Notes: generated by a model not told the origin, from the sequence alone. 59,901 nucleotides of DNA from Komagataeibacter xylinus (GCF_009834365.1 NZ_CP041348.1:3467501-3527401), one strand, 5' to 3'; positions 17,077-26,540 are shown, counted from the first letter of the stretch. A program made the numbers and translations.

Positions 17077-18054
17077 TCAGCGCGTGGCCAGATAGGCTTC
17101 GATATCCGCCGGCGTGCCCACCGAGCGGGTCGCGACATCGCCATTGATGCGCTTGACCAGCCCCGCCAGCACCTTGCCAGAGCCAATCTCGACAAAGCTG
17201 TCCACGCCCATGGCCACCATGGCATCCACGCTTTCGCGCCAGCGCACGGTGCCGGTAATCTGGCGCACCAGCAGGTCACGGATCGTGGCCGGGTCGGTCA
17301 CCTTGGCCGCCGTTACGTTGGCCACCACGGGCACGACGGGAGCCTTGATCTCGGCCTCGTCCAGCGCCTTGCGCATGGCTTCGGCAGCGGGTTCCATCAT
17401 CGAGCAGTGGAAGGGGGCGGAGACTGACAGCTTGAGCGCGCGCTTGACGCCCTGCGCCTTGGCGAGGTCGATCACGCGGTCGATTGCCGCCATCTCGCCT
17501 GCCACGACCACCTGGCCGCCGCCATTATCATTGGCCACTTCGATGATCTGGTTGTGCGTTTTACCCGCTTCATCGGTAAACGTCGCGGCCTCGGCGCACA
17601 GGCTGGCGGCGCGCGCCATGTCCATGCCCACGCCAATCAGCGCCGCCATGCCACCCTTGCCCGGCGGCACCGCTGCCTGCATGGCGTTGCCGCGCAGGCG
17701 CAGCAAGCGGGCTGTCTGGGCAATGCCGAGCGCACCGGCGGCCGCAAGGGCGGAATATTCGCCCAGCGAGTGCCCGGCCACCAGGGCCACATCACGCTTA
17801 AGGTCCACGCCGCCTTCGCGCTCAAGCACCCGCAGCACGGCCAGCGAGACGGCCATGAGCGCGGGCTGGGCGTTGTCGGTGCGGGTCAGGTCCTCCATCG
17901 GGCCGTCGAACATGAGCTTGGAGAGATGCTGGCCCAGCGCCTCATCAACTTCCTGAAACACTTCGCGCGCCGGGGCGAAGGCCTCGGCGAGGTCACGCCC
18001 CATTCCAACTGACTGACTTCCCTGACCGGGGAAAACAAAGGCTTGCACAGGCAT
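17077..18054 (-). CDS. fabD: malonyl-CoA:ACP transacylase
   Basis: 325 residues. Seen: FVFPGQGSQSVGMG, nucleophile Ser in AGHSLGEYSALA, and His in SAPFHCSMM. It transfers malonyl from CoA to ACP. Start ATG 18054 (MPVQAFVFPGQ) has GGAAG just upstream; ATG 18063 is also in frame. It is the first gene of the fab operon on the minus strand; the YdcF-like gene upstream of it ends 66 nt away. Confidence 0.95.
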   Translation of the reverse strand: MPVQAFVFPGQGSQSVGMGRDLAEAFAPAREVFQEVDEALGQHLSKLMFDGPMEDLTRTDNAQPALMAVSLAVLRVLEREGGVDLKRDVALVAGHSLGEYSALAAAGALGIAQTARLLRLRGNAMQAAVPPGKGGMAALIGVGMDMARAASLCAEAATFTDEAGKTHNQIIEVANDNGGGQVVVAGEMAAIDRVIDLAKAQGVKRALKLSVSAPFHCSMMEPAAEAMRKALDEAEIKAPVVPVVANVTAAKVTDPATIRDLLVRQITGTVRWRESVDAMVAMGVDSFVEIGSGKVLAGLVKRINGDVATRSVGTPADIEAYLATR

Positions 18055-18120
18055 GACTTCCATCCAGACTAACTATGGTTCTTGGGTTCATCCGCGTGAT
18101 GCGGGCTGGGGCGGGCAGTG

Positions 18121-18663
18121 TCAATCACCATCACGCCCGGCGCGCAGCAGGTGGGCAGCCAACAGCAGCACATCCCACGGCAGGGCCACGACCTCACGCA
18201 TACGCCACCACCACCGCCTGACCCAACGGCGCGCGGCGGGCACGGGTGGTGGTGGCACGCGCACTACCGTCCAGCCCATCATGCGCATGAGCACAAGGCA
18301 GCGTGGCAGGTGATAGGCGCTGCTCGCCACCGCCACAGGTCCTTCATGCCCGCGCTGGCGCAGCAGCCGCGTGCAGGCAATGACGGAGGCCAACGTGTCG
18401 GGGGCCGTGTCCTCCACCAGCAGCGCATCAGGCGGCACGCCCGCGGCCCCGAGCACCGTGGCCATGACCTCACCCTCCCGCATGCCGGAAGGGCGGGAGG
18501 GGCCACCAGTCGGAATATACAGCACCGGGGCATGGGCCACGCCGAAGGCATGGGCCGCAGCCAACCGCAGCCACAATGTGCGCCCCGGCGCGCCATCGGG
18601 TTGCAGCTTCGCCCCGAATATGACCACGGCCAACACATGGCCAGGCTGCCTGTCAGTATGCAT
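18121..18663 (-). CDS. YdcF/DUF218 family protein
   Basis: 180 residues matching the DUF218 (YdcF/SanA/ElyC) family: VVIFGAKLQPDG, IPTGGPSRPSGMREGEVM, then LLVEDTAPDTLASV and VASSAYHLPRC. ElyC and SanA members affect envelope polysaccharide carriers or barrier function; YdcF binds SAM. This copy lacks the usual N-terminal transmembrane helix, but has a Trp/Arg-rich C-terminal segment. It starts 3 nt after the methyltransferase stop, so they are translationally coupled. Confidence 0.75.
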   Translation of the reverse strand: MHTDRQPGHVLAVVIFGAKLQPDGAPGRTLWLRLAAAHAFGVAHAPVLYIPTGGPSRPSGMREGEVMATVLGAAGVPPDALLVEDTAPDTLASVIACTRLLRQRGHEGPVAVASSAYHLPRCLVLMRMMGWTVVRVPPPPVPAARRWVRRWWWRMREVVALPWDVLLLAAHLLRAGRDGD

Positions 18664-18666
18664 GGC

Positions 18667-19941
18667 TCAGGCAGGCGCGCGCAGCAGCACCCGGTTGAGC
18701 GATTCCAGCGTGGTGAACATCTGCGCCCAGATTTTGGCAAAGCGGCTGGCCGAGACACCCCGCGTTTCCATGATGGCAGCGAGATCAACCACCGTGCGCT
18801 CACCGTCGATCAGCGGCAGGATGCCACGTGCCTGCGGCGGCAGGGCAATGGCGACCTGAAGCGTGCCGAACGCAAAGGGCAGCCGGTCATCGGCCCCCAT
18901 CATGCGGGCGAGTTCAAGGCCGGGTATCTCGCGCATGATGGGTACGGCATCTGGCGCAAACGGGTCAGCCCGTGTGACCGGCTCGCTCACACGGCGCACA
19001 TAGGCGACATGCGTGGCCATGTTGCCTGCCACGTCCTCCGCCACGGCCTGACGGGCGCGTTCAGGCAGGGCTGCGATCCGCTCGCGCAGGCGCGGGTCGG
19101 GCAGCAGCAGGGCGGGATCATAACGGGCGGGTTCCATCAGACACGCTGCCGCAAGCCCCGCGCGGTCAAGCAGGGCGTGAAAGGCGGTAATGTCATAGGC
19201 GCGGTCACGCGGGTTGAGCAGCAGGTCATACAGCCCCGCATCGCCCCCGGTCAGGTGATCGCCAAAATTGGTGTTCTGCCGCAACCAGGCCGTGGCGGGC
19301 AGATGGCGCATGACGCGGCGGGCCACGTCGAGCCGCCCTTTGGGGGCTTCCTCCACCGGGGCGAGGCGCTCAAGGGCGTCCTGCAGCATATACACGCCCG
19401 TGCGGCCATAAGGCGCATAGACCATCAGCCCCATGCCTCCACCGGGCGCGAGCACGCGCTCGAGTGCGGCAAGCCCGGCATCGGGGTCAGGCAGATGATG
19501 CAGCACGCCACAGCAGTCAATATAATCGAACGGGCCAGGAGCCACCTGCGCGATATCGGTCAGGTCACCGCGCACGAAGCGCATGTTCTCCAGCCCGCGC
19601 GCCGCCGCACGTTTGCTGACAATGTCGAGGGCTGCGGGCGAGCGGTCGAGGCACAGCACCTCACCCGGCCGCCCGGCACGCGCCATGTGGGTAGCCAGCA
19701 TGATCGCGCCATCGCCCGTGCCGCATCCCGCCACCAGCACCCGCAGCTTCTGCGAACGCGGGCGGGTGGCACCAAACACCCAGTAATCGATCTCGCGCAG
19801 GTGGCTGGGACTGCCAATCAGCAGCCTGCTTTTTTCCTCACGCGGGTCGCGGGCGGGATAGGGGTAATGCTCGTACTGGGCCAGCAGCCCGGCATCACGC
19901 CCGTCATGCGGGGCAGGAACGGCGCTTTCATCGCGGGTCAT
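18667..19941 (-). CDS. class I SAM-dependent methyltransferase domain protein
   Basis: 424 residues. A Rossmann methyltransferase core occupies about 45-190: VLVAGCGTGDGAIM (motif I, SAM binding), LCLDRSPAAL, VRGDLTDIAQ and DYIDCCGVLHHLPDP, then a catalytic-domain extension and a C-terminal winged-helix-like part (LIDGERTVVDLAAIM). This layout resembles a family of proteobacterial methyltransferases with a C-terminal regulatory domain; the substrate is unknown. It is encoded between a betaine-binding-like protein and YdcF on one transcript (8-nt and 3-nt gaps). Confidence 0.75.
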   Translation of the reverse strand: MTRDESAVPAPHDGRDAGLLAQYEHYPYPARDPREEKSRLLIGSPSHLREIDYWVFGATRPRSQKLRVLVAGCGTGDGAIMLATHMARAGRPGEVLCLDRSPAALDIVSKRAAARGLENMRFVRGDLTDIAQVAPGPFDYIDCCGVLHHLPDPDAGLAALERVLAPGGGMGLMVYAPYGRTGVYMLQDALERLAPVEEAPKGRLDVARRVMRHLPATAWLRQNTNFGDHLTGGDAGLYDLLLNPRDRAYDITAFHALLDRAGLAAACLMEPARYDPALLLPDPRLRERIAALPERARQAVAEDVAGNMATHVAYVRRVSEPVTRADPFAPDAVPIMREIPGLELARMMGADDRLPFAFGTLQVAIALPPQARGILPLIDGERTVVDLAAIMETRGVSASRFAKIWAQMFTTLESLNRVLLRAPA

Positions 19942-19949
19942 GGCAGGCC

Positions 19950-20708
19950 TCAGCGCGGCAGCAGCTTGCCGCGCTGCCAGGCCTCGGCGGCATCTTCAGC
20001 GCTCATGCCCTCGAAGCGCATGGCATGGTCGAGCGCGCTGACCACCTTGTTGCCCAGCGTCAGCTCATCAAGCTCATCAAGCAGGTCGCTGTCCATGTCG
20101 CCACGAATGGCCGAGCGCAGCAGGATACGGGCATCCTGCTCCGTGCCATAGCTACCCTTGGGGTCATCGAGTGACAGCAGCTTCTGGCCATAATGCACGA
20201 AGGAAGGCTGCCAGGCGGGAATGATCTCGGGCAGGCTGCCCTCAAGCACCTGGGCTGCGTGATCATAGGCCTGCGCATCAGGCCGCGAGGCGATGGTGTA
20301 GCCTGCTTCGGTCAGGTTATAGGCGGCCACGACCTGGCGCACCCGGTCAAGCAGCGAGGCGGGGGTCACGATCTCGCGGTTTACGGGGCAGTCCGCTGCG
20401 GCAAGCCCGGCTACCGAGGTCACACCCGTAGCCGCGGCCTCGGGCACGCCCCAGCCAAAGGCGGGCCGATAAAGCTGGCCGAAGGCTTCCATGCCCAGTT
20501 CCGGGGCAAGGAAGGCTGCATCCACCTCAGGCAGCCAGGCCGAGACGAACAGGTCCACATCGCCACGGCGCATGTGCTCGATCATCTCAGCGCGCGGGGC
20601 GACGACGTATTCGATTTCCAGCTCATAGGCTTCAAGCACGCGGGCAACAGCGGCGGCGGAGGCCTGCTGCACGGTTTCATCAAGGTGCCCGAGGGTCACG
20701 GTGGTCAT
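19950..20708 (-). CDS. glycine betaine/proline-betaine-type substrate-binding protein (OpuAC-like), no signal peptide
   Basis: 252 residues of the OpuAC/ProX-type periplasmic binding fold: VTLGHLDETVQQASAAAV at the start, RGDVDLFVSAWLPEVD, and a C-terminal GNKVVSALDHAM helix. Such proteins bind betaine or choline for an ABC transporter. Odd points: no signal peptide or lipobox before the first strand, and no ABC ATPase or permease beside it. The start is well supported (AAGGAG 9 nt before ATG 20708), so the missing signal is not a start error. It may be a cytoplasmic ligand sensor or an orphan. Confidence 0.7.
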   Translation of the reverse strand: MTTVTLGHLDETVQQASAAAVARVLEAYELEIEYVVAPRAEMIEHMRRGDVDLFVSAWLPEVDAAFLAPELGMEAFGQLYRPAFGWGVPEAAATGVTSVAGLAAADCPVNREIVTPASLLDRVRQVVAAYNLTEAGYTIASRPDAQAYDHAAQVLEGSLPEIIPAWQPSFVHYGQKLLSLDDPKGSYGTEQDARILLRSAIRGDMDSDLLDELDELTLGNKVVSALDHAMRFEGMSAEDAAEAWQRGKLLPR

Positions 20709-20745
20709 GTAGTTTCACTCCTTGGTGGCAAGTGTGCCCGGCCCG

Positions 20746-21573
20746 TCAGCCCTGCTGCTGGGGAACCTGCGCCGCGCGCCCGGTCTGGACCGGCGCCTTG
20801 CGCACGGGATGCGCGGGTGCAACGGCATAGTCAAATACGAGGGTGCTGACGATATAGGGTGCCGCGAATTTCTTGAAGGCTTCATGCGCGGGGTCGAAAT
20901 AGGCCGGGTCGGTCACGACCGGGCGGCCCACGTAATAATTGCGATCTCCCTCCGAGCGGAAGGTGACCACGAAGGCCTGCTGCAGGCCGTCATCCACGCC
21001 CTCGCCGCTGATCTGCGCACCGGTCTCGATCGAGACCACCACGGGCGATCCGTCCTCGCGGCGCGAGGTGCGGGCCAGCGCCATGAACCGGCGCACCACC
21101 TCGGCACGCTGGTCATCGGTAATGGTGGGCAGAAAGCGGAACAGGACGATATGGCGCACAAGACCGCTATGAAAACCCGCCGATGTAAAGTGCAGCAGCC
21201 CCACCTGCGATGCCATGAGCCGTTCGGCGCGCGTGGCATCACTGACCGGCGGCTCGGTGGGCGCCTGCGCCCCGCTGGCCGGAGCCGTAGCTGGGGCCGC
21301 AGCAGCGGCTGGGGCCGGAACTGGATTCACGGGAGCGGTCGGAGCCGAGGTCGGGGCTGGAACGGGTGCCACAGGCGCGGCCGGGGCTGAGGTCGGGGCC
21401 TGAACCGGAGCCACAGGAATGGCCGGAACCGGAGGCTGGGCCGGGACCGGAGCCACGGTAGCATCCGGGGCGGGCGTTGCAGGCACGTCGTCCGCCCGCG
21501 CGGTTCCTGCCATGAACAGGCAGCCCGCCGCGATGATGGCAGCCTGCCCCGCCCTGATGTCACGCACCTTCAT
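20746..21573 (-). CDS. secreted Pro/Ala-rich protein with C-terminal Dabb domain
   Basis: 275 residues. A signal peptide (cleavage near GTARA-DD, residue ~27) is followed by about 75 residues of PAP-type low-complexity repeats (VPAPTSAP, VPAQPPVP), then a C-terminal stress-responsive A/B-barrel domain: RHIVLFRFLP at its start, VVSIETGAQISGE, and PAYFDPAHEAFKKFAAPYI at its end. Dabb domains form dimeric barrels. A periplasmic version with a proline-rich spacer is unusual; the spacer may cross the peptidoglycan. Function is unknown. Confidence 0.72.
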   Translation of the reverse strand: MKVRDIRAGQAAIIAAGCLFMAGTARADDVPATPAPDATVAPVPAQPPVPAIPVAPVQAPTSAPAAPVAPVPAPTSAPTAPVNPVPAPAAAAAPATAPASGAQAPTEPPVSDATRAERLMASQVGLLHFTSAGFHSGLVRHIVLFRFLPTITDDQRAEVVRRFMALARTSRREDGSPVVVSIETGAQISGEGVDDGLQQAFVVTFRSEGDRNYYVGRPVVTDPAYFDPAHEAFKKFAAPYIVSTLVFDYAVAPAHPVRKAPVQTGRAAQVPQQQG

Positions 21574-21607
21574 TCAGTCTTCATTCCTTTCATGCAACTG
21601 CCTGTGG

Positions 21608-22432
21608 TCAGGCTGCGGCGGTCATTCGCGCGAATTTGCGCTGGCGCATCATGAGCAGGCGGTACACCGCGCTGCTGATCAGCCCGTTCAGCCGCCCGTG
21701 GGGCGTCCAGCCTATGGTCTTGAGGATCATGCCCGTGACCCGCACGGCATGGCGCGGCTTGTACAGCCGCAGCGCGCGCGACATGTAGGCCGCGATGCAG
21801 CGGCGGTGATCGTAGGGCATGGAGGCGGACTCATTGGTGGTGTGGAAGGCGGAGGCCAGTTCGTCATCCTCGCTTTCCGTCACCCGGCCCAGCGCTATGC
21901 GGGTGCGCTGCCATGCGCCCAGGCGCTCACGCCGCAGGTAGCGGCGCATGTGGTCATAGAACAGCTTGAAATGCCGGTATTCATCGGCGGCAATCTGTTT
22001 GCATATGGCCTTGAGCAGGGGCTCGTCGGTGGCATCGGCCAGGGCGGTGTAGAAGGAGGACGTGCCCGTCTCGACCATGCAGCGCGCGATCAGTTCCCCC
22101 GTGCGTGAGCCGCGTATGGAGGCATCCACGTCAAGGTCGAGGCTGTAGGCCTGCCGGTAGCGGGCGAACGCGGCCATGTAGTCCCAGCTCGGGTCGGCCA
22201 GCATGGCCCAGCGGCCCAGCGCATCGCCATGCTGCACTTCTTCTTCCGCCCAGTTATCCGCCGCACGGGCAAAAGCGGGGTCATCGGCAAAGACATTCTT
22301 CAGGTAGCGGGCGTAATCAAGGCCATTACGCTCCACGACCGATGCCGCCTTGATGACGGGTATCATGTCAGGGTCCACCCGTTGCGGGTCGAAACTGTTC
22401 CAGTTCATCTGTTCAATGCGCCAGTGTTTCAT
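21608..22432 (-). CDS. ferritin-like (rubrerythrin-type di-iron) protein
   Basis: 274 residues with a helical-bundle, ferritin-like core: NWAEEEVQHGDALGRW (Glu, His), then CMVETGTSSFY and IAADEYRHFKLFYDHM (Glu, His), the spacing expected of a carboxylate-bridged di-iron site as in acyl-ACP desaturases and related oxygenases. The C-terminus is basic. The substrate is unknown. Start: ATG 22432 (MKHWRIEQMNW) precedes the conserved part; ATG 22498 would add 22 residues that look non-homologous. It is transcribed divergently from sucC. Confidence 0.65.
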   Translation of the reverse strand: MKHWRIEQMNWNSFDPQRVDPDMIPVIKAASVVERNGLDYARYLKNVFADDPAFARAADNWAEEEVQHGDALGRWAMLADPSWDYMAAFARYRQAYSLDLDVDASIRGSRTGELIARCMVETGTSSFYTALADATDEPLLKAICKQIAADEYRHFKLFYDHMRRYLRRERLGAWQRTRIALGRVTESEDDELASAFHTTNESASMPYDHRRCIAAYMSRALRLYKPRHAVRVTGMILKTIGWTPHGRLNGLISSAVYRLLMMRQRKFARMTAAA

Positions 22433-22494
22433 CGCAACCTGCTCTTGTGCTTTTTCTCCATGAAGGCGCGCGCTGCGTGCCATTGATGAGGAGG

Positions 22495-22579
22495 ACATGA
22501 CACATGTTTCATGTTTACGCCAATCCTGACACCATCCCACCCCTGTCATTGCGCGCCCAAATCATGCTAGGGGCCTAGC
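22495..22579. promoter_or_regulatory. operator-like palindromes between the ferritin-like gene and sucC
   Basis: In this divergent spacer I see ACATGA-N8-TCATGT (22495-22514) and GCTAGG-GG-CCTAGC (22566-22579); the second ends 38 nt before the sucC start. They are visible symmetric sites of the size bound by dimeric regulators. No regulator gene is nearby and no further copy was found by eye, so the assignment is tentative. Confidence 0.3.
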
Positions 22580-22617
22580 CCGACACCACCAATAAGAACG
22601 ACAGATTGGGTCGCCAC

Positions 22618-23817
22618 ATGAATATTCATGAATATCAGGCCAAGGCGCTCCTGCGCTCCTACGGCATGCCCGTGCCTGAAGGACATGCCGCCACCACGGC
22701 CGATGAAGCCACCGCCGCAGCAAAGGCGCTTGGCGCGCCGGTTACCGTGGTCAAGGCGCAGATCCACGCCGGTGGGCGCGGCGCCGGGCATTTTGCGGGC
22801 AAGCCCGAGGGCAAGGGCGGCGTGCGCCTCGCCCGCACCCCTGCCGAGGTGGCCGAGGCCGCCCACGCCATGCTCGGCCAGGTACTCGTGACCAAGCAGA
22901 CCGGGCCTGCGGGCCGCCTCGTGCGCACGCTGTATGTCGAATCCGGCTGCGACATCGCGCGCGAGCTGTATTTTTCCATGCTGGTCGACCGGGTAACCGG
23001 GCGCGTGGTCATTGTCGCATCCCCCGATGGCGGCATGGAAATCGAGGAGGTCGCCGCCCGCACGCCCGAGCGCATCTTCAAGGAATATATCGACCCCGCG
23101 AAGGGCCTGTGCGACTACCAGTCACGCGAACTGGCCGTGCGCCTGGGCCTGAAGGGACGCGAGATCCGCGCGTTCCAGGCCGTGGTGCGCGCGGCCTATA
23201 CCGCGTTCACGGGCCTTGACGCCGCCATTGTCGAGATCAACCCGCTGGTCGTGACCGGTGCGGGCGACCTGCTGGCGCTCGACGCCAAGATGTCGTTCGA
23301 CGAGAACGCGCTCTACCGTCACCCCGAGATTGCGAAGCTGCGCGACGAGCACGAGGAAGACCCCCGTGAGCGCGAAGCCGCCGAATATGGCCTGGCCTAT
23401 GTAGGGCTGGACGGCAATATCGGCTGCATGGTCAACGGCGCGGGTCTGGCCATGGCCACGATGGACATCATCAAGATGGAAGGCGAGGAGCCTGCCAACT
23501 TCCTCGATGTCGGTGGTGGCGCGTCAAAGGAGCGCGTGGCGGCAGCCTTCCGCATCCTGATCGGCGACCCCAAGGTGCGCGGCATCCTGGTCAACATCTT
23601 TGGCGGCATCATGCGCTGCGACGTGATTGCCGAGGCCATCATCGCCGCCTCGCACGAGACCGGGCTGAACGTGCCGCTGGTGGTGCGTCTGGCAGGCACC
23701 AATGTCGATCGCGGCAAAGCGCTGCTCGCTGAATCCGGCCTGACCATCATCCCCGCCGATGATTTGGGCGATGCCGCCCGCAAGATCGTAGCCGCCGTCC
23801 GTAACGCGGGAGCCTGA
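22618..23817 (+). CDS. sucC: succinyl-CoA ligase (ADP-forming) beta subunit
   Basis: 399 residues: N-terminal ATP-grasp ([36 protein letters not shown] with metal-binding Glu-Asn) and C-terminal CoA-ligase domain ([30 protein letters not shown]). With SucD it interconverts succinyl-CoA and succinate plus ATP in the TCA cycle. The malate-CoA ligase beta subunit (MtkA) is a close homologue; no serine-cycle genes are here, so SucC is preferred. Start ATG 22618. The stop lies 5 nt before sucD. Some acetic acid bacteria lack this enzyme and use a succinyl-CoA:acetate CoA-transferase, so its presence is informative. Confidence 0.9.
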   Translation: MNIHEYQAKALLRSYGMPVPEGHAATTADEATAAAKALGAPVTVVKAQIHAGGRGAGHFAGKPEGKGGVRLARTPAEVAEAAHAMLGQVLVTKQTGPAGRLVRTLYVESGCDIARELYFSMLVDRVTGRVVIVASPDGGMEIEEVAARTPERIFKEYIDPAKGLCDYQSRELAVRLGLKGREIRAFQAVVRAAYTAFTGLDAAIVEINPLVVTGAGDLLALDAKMSFDENALYRHPEIAKLRDEHEEDPREREAAEYGLAYVGLDGNIGCMVNGAGLAMATMDIIKMEGEEPANFLDVGGGASKERVAAAFRILIGDPKVRGILVNIFGGIMRCDVIAEAIIAASHETGLNVPLVVRLAGTNVDRGKALLAESGLTIIPADDLGDAARKIVAAVRNAGA

Positions 23818-23822
23818 AGCCC

Positions 23823-24695
23823 ATGTCCATTCTCGTCAACAAATCCACCAAGGTGATCACGCAGGGCTTTACCGGCGCGCAGGGCACCTTCCACACCGAG
23901 CAGGCGCTGGCCTACGGCACCCACATGGTCGGCGGTGTAACCCCCGGCAAGGGCGGCAGCGTGCATCTGGGCCTGCCGGTGTTCGACACCGTGGCGCAGG
24001 CGCGGGCCGCAACCGGAGCTGAGGCTTCGGTCATCTACGTGCCGCCCGCAGGCGCCGCCGATGCAATCCTTGAGGCCATCGCCGCCGGCATTCCGCTAAT
24101 CGTGTGCATTACCGAGGGCATTCCCGTGCAGGACATGGTGCGCGTGCGCGCCGCCCTCGAGCAGTCGGGCAGCCTGCTCATCGGCCCCAACTGCCCCGGC
24201 ATCATCACGCCCGATGAATGCAAGATCGGCATCATGCCCGGCCCCATCCACCGCCGCGGGCATGTGGGCATCGTCTCGCGCTCGGGCACCCTGACCTACG
24301 AGGCCGTGGCCCAGACCACCGCCATCGGCCAGGGGCAGAGCACCTGCGTGGGCATTGGCGGCGACCCGGTCAAGGGCATGGACTTCACCGATGTGCTCGC
24401 CCGCATGATCGAGGATCCCGATACGCATTCCATCGTCATGATCGGCGAGATCGGCGGCACGTCGGAAATCGATGGGGCGGAACTGATCCGCGCCAGCGGC
24501 ACGCACAAGCCGGTCGTGGGCTTCATTGCCGGTGCCACCGCCCCTCCCGGCCGCCGCATGGGCCATGCGGGTGCCGTGATTACCGGCGGGCACGAGACCG
24601 CGAGTGCCAAGATCGAGGCCCTGCGCGAGGCGGGCATCCATATCGCCCCCAGCCCTGCCGAACTGGGCACGACACTGGCCCGCGTGCTGGGCTGA
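23823..24695 (+). CDS. sucD: succinyl-CoA ligase alpha subunit
   Basis: 290 residues. Seen: CoA-binding Rossmann start [34 protein letters not shown], and the phospho-histidine in [14 protein letters not shown]. It forms the active site with SucC. Full length, with normal catalytic residues. It is followed by a 110-nt gap before bioB. Confidence 0.92.
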   Translation: MSILVNKSTKVITQGFTGAQGTFHTEQALAYGTHMVGGVTPGKGGSVHLGLPVFDTVAQARAATGAEASVIYVPPAGAADAILEAIAAGIPLIVCITEGIPVQDMVRVRAALEQSGSLLIGPNCPGIITPDECKIGIMPGPIHRRGHVGIVSRSGTLTYEAVAQTTAIGQGQSTCVGIGGDPVKGMDFTDVLARMIEDPDTHSIVMIGEIGGTSEIDGAELIRASGTHKPVVGFIAGATAPPGRRMGHAGAVITGGHETASAKIEALREAGIHIAPSPAELGTTLARVLG

Positions 24696-24805
24696 TCCCT
24701 GCTTCCGGCGATGGCCCCACAGGAATAAAAGAGTGGTCATCGCCGGTTTTGTATGGCACAGCCGGAAGCGTTTTTTTCCAACACCTGCCAGAGGACCCAA
24801 GCCCG

Positions 24806-25816
24806 ATGCCCGATGGGAGCAGCCCGGATACCCTGCCGTTGCATGGCACCCCCATGCCCCCCGTCCGCACGGACTGGACGCGCGATGAAGTCGCGGCCCT
24901 CATGGCCCTGCCCTTCCCCGACCTGATCTACCGGGCCCAGACCGTGCACCGTGCGCGTTTTGACCCCACGGAAATGCAGATCTCCACCCTGCTGTCGATC
25001 AAGACCGGCGGCTGCCCCGAGGACTGCGCCTACTGCCCGCAGAGTGCGATGCACGAAGATGGCGGCGTCAAGGCCAGCCGCCTCATGGCGGTGGAAGAAG
25101 TGCTGAAGGAAGCCCGTGCCGCCAAGGCTGCCGGTGCCGCGCGCTTCTGCATGGGCGCCGCCTGGCGCAGCCCCAAGGAGCATGACCTCGAGACCGTGTG
25201 CGCCATGGTCGAAGGCGTGAAGGCACTGGGGCTGGAAAGCTGTGTGACCCTGGGCATGCTCGACAACAGCCAGGCACACAGGCTCAGGGATGCCGGGCTG
25301 GACTACTACAACCACAACATTGATACCTCGCCCGAATATTATGGCGACATCATCTCGACCCGCACCTTCCAGGACCGGCTCGATACGCTGGAGAACGTGC
25401 GCGATGCGGGCATCAATGTCTGCTGTGGCGGGATCGTGGGCATGGGCGAGGACAGCACCGACCGCGCAGGCATGATCGCAACGCTGGCCAGCCTGCCCCG
25501 CCACCCGGAGAGCGTGCCGATCAACATGCTCGTGCGTGTGGAAGGCACGCCCCTGGCCGACAGGGCTGAAGTGGTTGATCCGATCGAGTTCGTGCGCACC
25601 ATCGCCGCCGCCCGCATCACCATGCCCGCCAGCCGCGTGCGCCTTGCCGCAGGCCGCGAGGACATGACCGATGAAGCCCAGACCCTGTGCTTTCTGGCTG
25701 GTGCCAACTCCATTTTCTATGGCGAGCGCCTGCTGACCACGCCCAATCCCGCAGCCTTGCGCGACCGGCAGTTGCTGGACCGGCTGGGCATGCATACATC
25801 CCACAAACAGGGCTGA
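24806..25816 (+). CDS. bioB: biotin synthase
   Basis: 336-residue radical SAM enzyme. The cluster motif [13 protein letters not shown] (CxxxCxxC) binds the SAM-reactive [4Fe-4S] cluster; [19 protein letters not shown] and the Arg in RLAAGRED match BioB, including ligands of the sacrificial [2Fe-2S] cluster. It inserts sulfur into dethiobiotin. Start ATG 24806 (MPDGSSP) has GAGGAC upstream; the frame is open much further 5' but that part overlaps sucD in another frame. No other bio genes are adjacent. Confidence 0.95.
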   Translation: MPDGSSPDTLPLHGTPMPPVRTDWTRDEVAALMALPFPDLIYRAQTVHRARFDPTEMQISTLLSIKTGGCPEDCAYCPQSAMHEDGGVKASRLMAVEEVLKEARAAKAAGAARFCMGAAWRSPKEHDLETVCAMVEGVKALGLESCVTLGMLDNSQAHRLRDAGLDYYNHNIDTSPEYYGDIISTRTFQDRLDTLENVRDAGINVCCGGIVGMGEDSTDRAGMIATLASLPRHPESVPINMLVRVEGTPLADRAEVVDPIEFVRTIAAARITMPASRVRLAAGREDMTDEAQTLCFLAGANSIFYGERLLTTPNPAALRDRQLLDRLGMHTSHKQG

Positions 25817-25824
25817 ACCCGACG

Positions 25825-25854
25825 CGGCCGGGCGAGGTCCGGCCGGGGCATTTT
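25825..25854 (+). terminator. probable terminator after bioB
   Basis: CGGCCGG (25825-25831) pairs perfectly with CCGGCCG (25839-25845) around a 7-nt loop, followed by GGGCATTTT. The T-run is short and offset, so termination may be partial. It lies 9 nt after the bioB stop. Confidence 0.5.
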
Positions 25855-25902
25855 CCCATGCTGGGCCTGTAATCCGGCCACGTGCATCACGAAATCTGGA
25901 AC

Positions 25903-26538
25903 ATGTCCTACACTGTAAAGGAAATCTTCCCCACCCTGCAGGGTGAGGGCGCACAAGCCGGCCGCACGGCCGTGTTCTGCCGCTTTGCAGGGTGCAATTT
26001 GTGGAGCGGGCTGGAGCGCGACCGCTCAAAGGCCATCTGCCAGTTCTGTGATACGGATTTTATCGGAACGGATGGCGCAGGCGGCGGCCGCTTTGCCGAT
26101 GCCGATGCGCTGGCCGATGCCATCGCCGCACAATGGTCCGGCCCGGATGCCGCTCGGGCCTTCGTGGTGTTTACCGGCGGCGAGCCCCTGCTCCAGCTTG
26201 ATGCGGCGCTGATTGCCGCCATGCATGCACGCGGGTTTGAAATCGCGGTGGAAACCAACGGCACCGTAGCCGCCCCCGCCGGCATAGACTGGCTGTGCGT
26301 CAGCCCCAAGGCGGGCGCTGAGCTGGTGCAGAAATCGGGGCATGAACTCAAGCTGGTCTACCCCCAGCCCGGCCTGCCACCCACCGATGTGGCGGGACTG
26401 GACTTCGGGCAGTTCTGGCTCCAGCCCATGGATGATGCGCGCCGCAACCAGAACACGGCGGCAGCGGTTGACTACTGCATGCGCCACCCGCAATGGCGGC
26501 TGTCGCTCCAGACCCACAAGCTGATCGGGATCCCCTGA
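25903..26538 (+). CDS. queE: 7-carboxy-7-deazaguanine synthase
   Basis: 211-residue radical SAM enzyme of the queuosine/preQ0 pathway. The atypical cluster motif C-x14-C-x2-C is seen in GCNLWSG...ICQFCDTDF, and [18 protein letters not shown] and VETNG are hallmark segments. It converts 6-carboxytetrahydropterin to 7-carboxy-7-deazaguanine. Start ATG 25903 (MSYTVKEIF); a GTG at 25882 would add 7 residues. It leads the queE-queC-queD operon (2-nt gap, then an 8-nt overlap). No preQ1 riboswitch was seen in the 86-nt leader. Confidence 0.93.
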   Translation: MSYTVKEIFPTLQGEGAQAGRTAVFCRFAGCNLWSGLERDRSKAICQFCDTDFIGTDGAGGGRFADADALADAIAAQWSGPDAARAFVVFTGGEPLLQLDAALIAAMHARGFEIAVETNGTVAAPAGIDWLCVSPKAGAELVQKSGHELKLVYPQPGLPPTDVAGLDFGQFWLQPMDDARRNQNTAAAVDYCMRHPQWRLSLQTHKLIGIP

Positions 26539-26540
26539 AC

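Noticed and set aside
18118..20151. 677-codon open frame on the plus strand
   Set aside because: It lies opposite the YdcF and methyltransferase genes, which have clear motifs; its His/Gln/Arg-rich translation is typical of antisense frames in high-G+C DNA.
21250..21450. Short tandem-looking repeats that might suggest a CRISPR or minisatellite
   Set aside because: They encode the proline/alanine-rich stalk of the Dabb protein in frame, with irregular unit lengths and no spacers.
24218..24805. N-terminal extension of bioB by about 196 codons
   Set aside because: This part of the frame overlaps sucD and has Arg/His-rich shadow composition; BioB homology begins after ATG 24806.
25817..25902. 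Possible preQ1 riboswitch before queE
   Set aside because: The leader shows only a G+C hairpin that fits a bioB terminator; no preQ1 aptamer-like pseudoknot sequence was seen.
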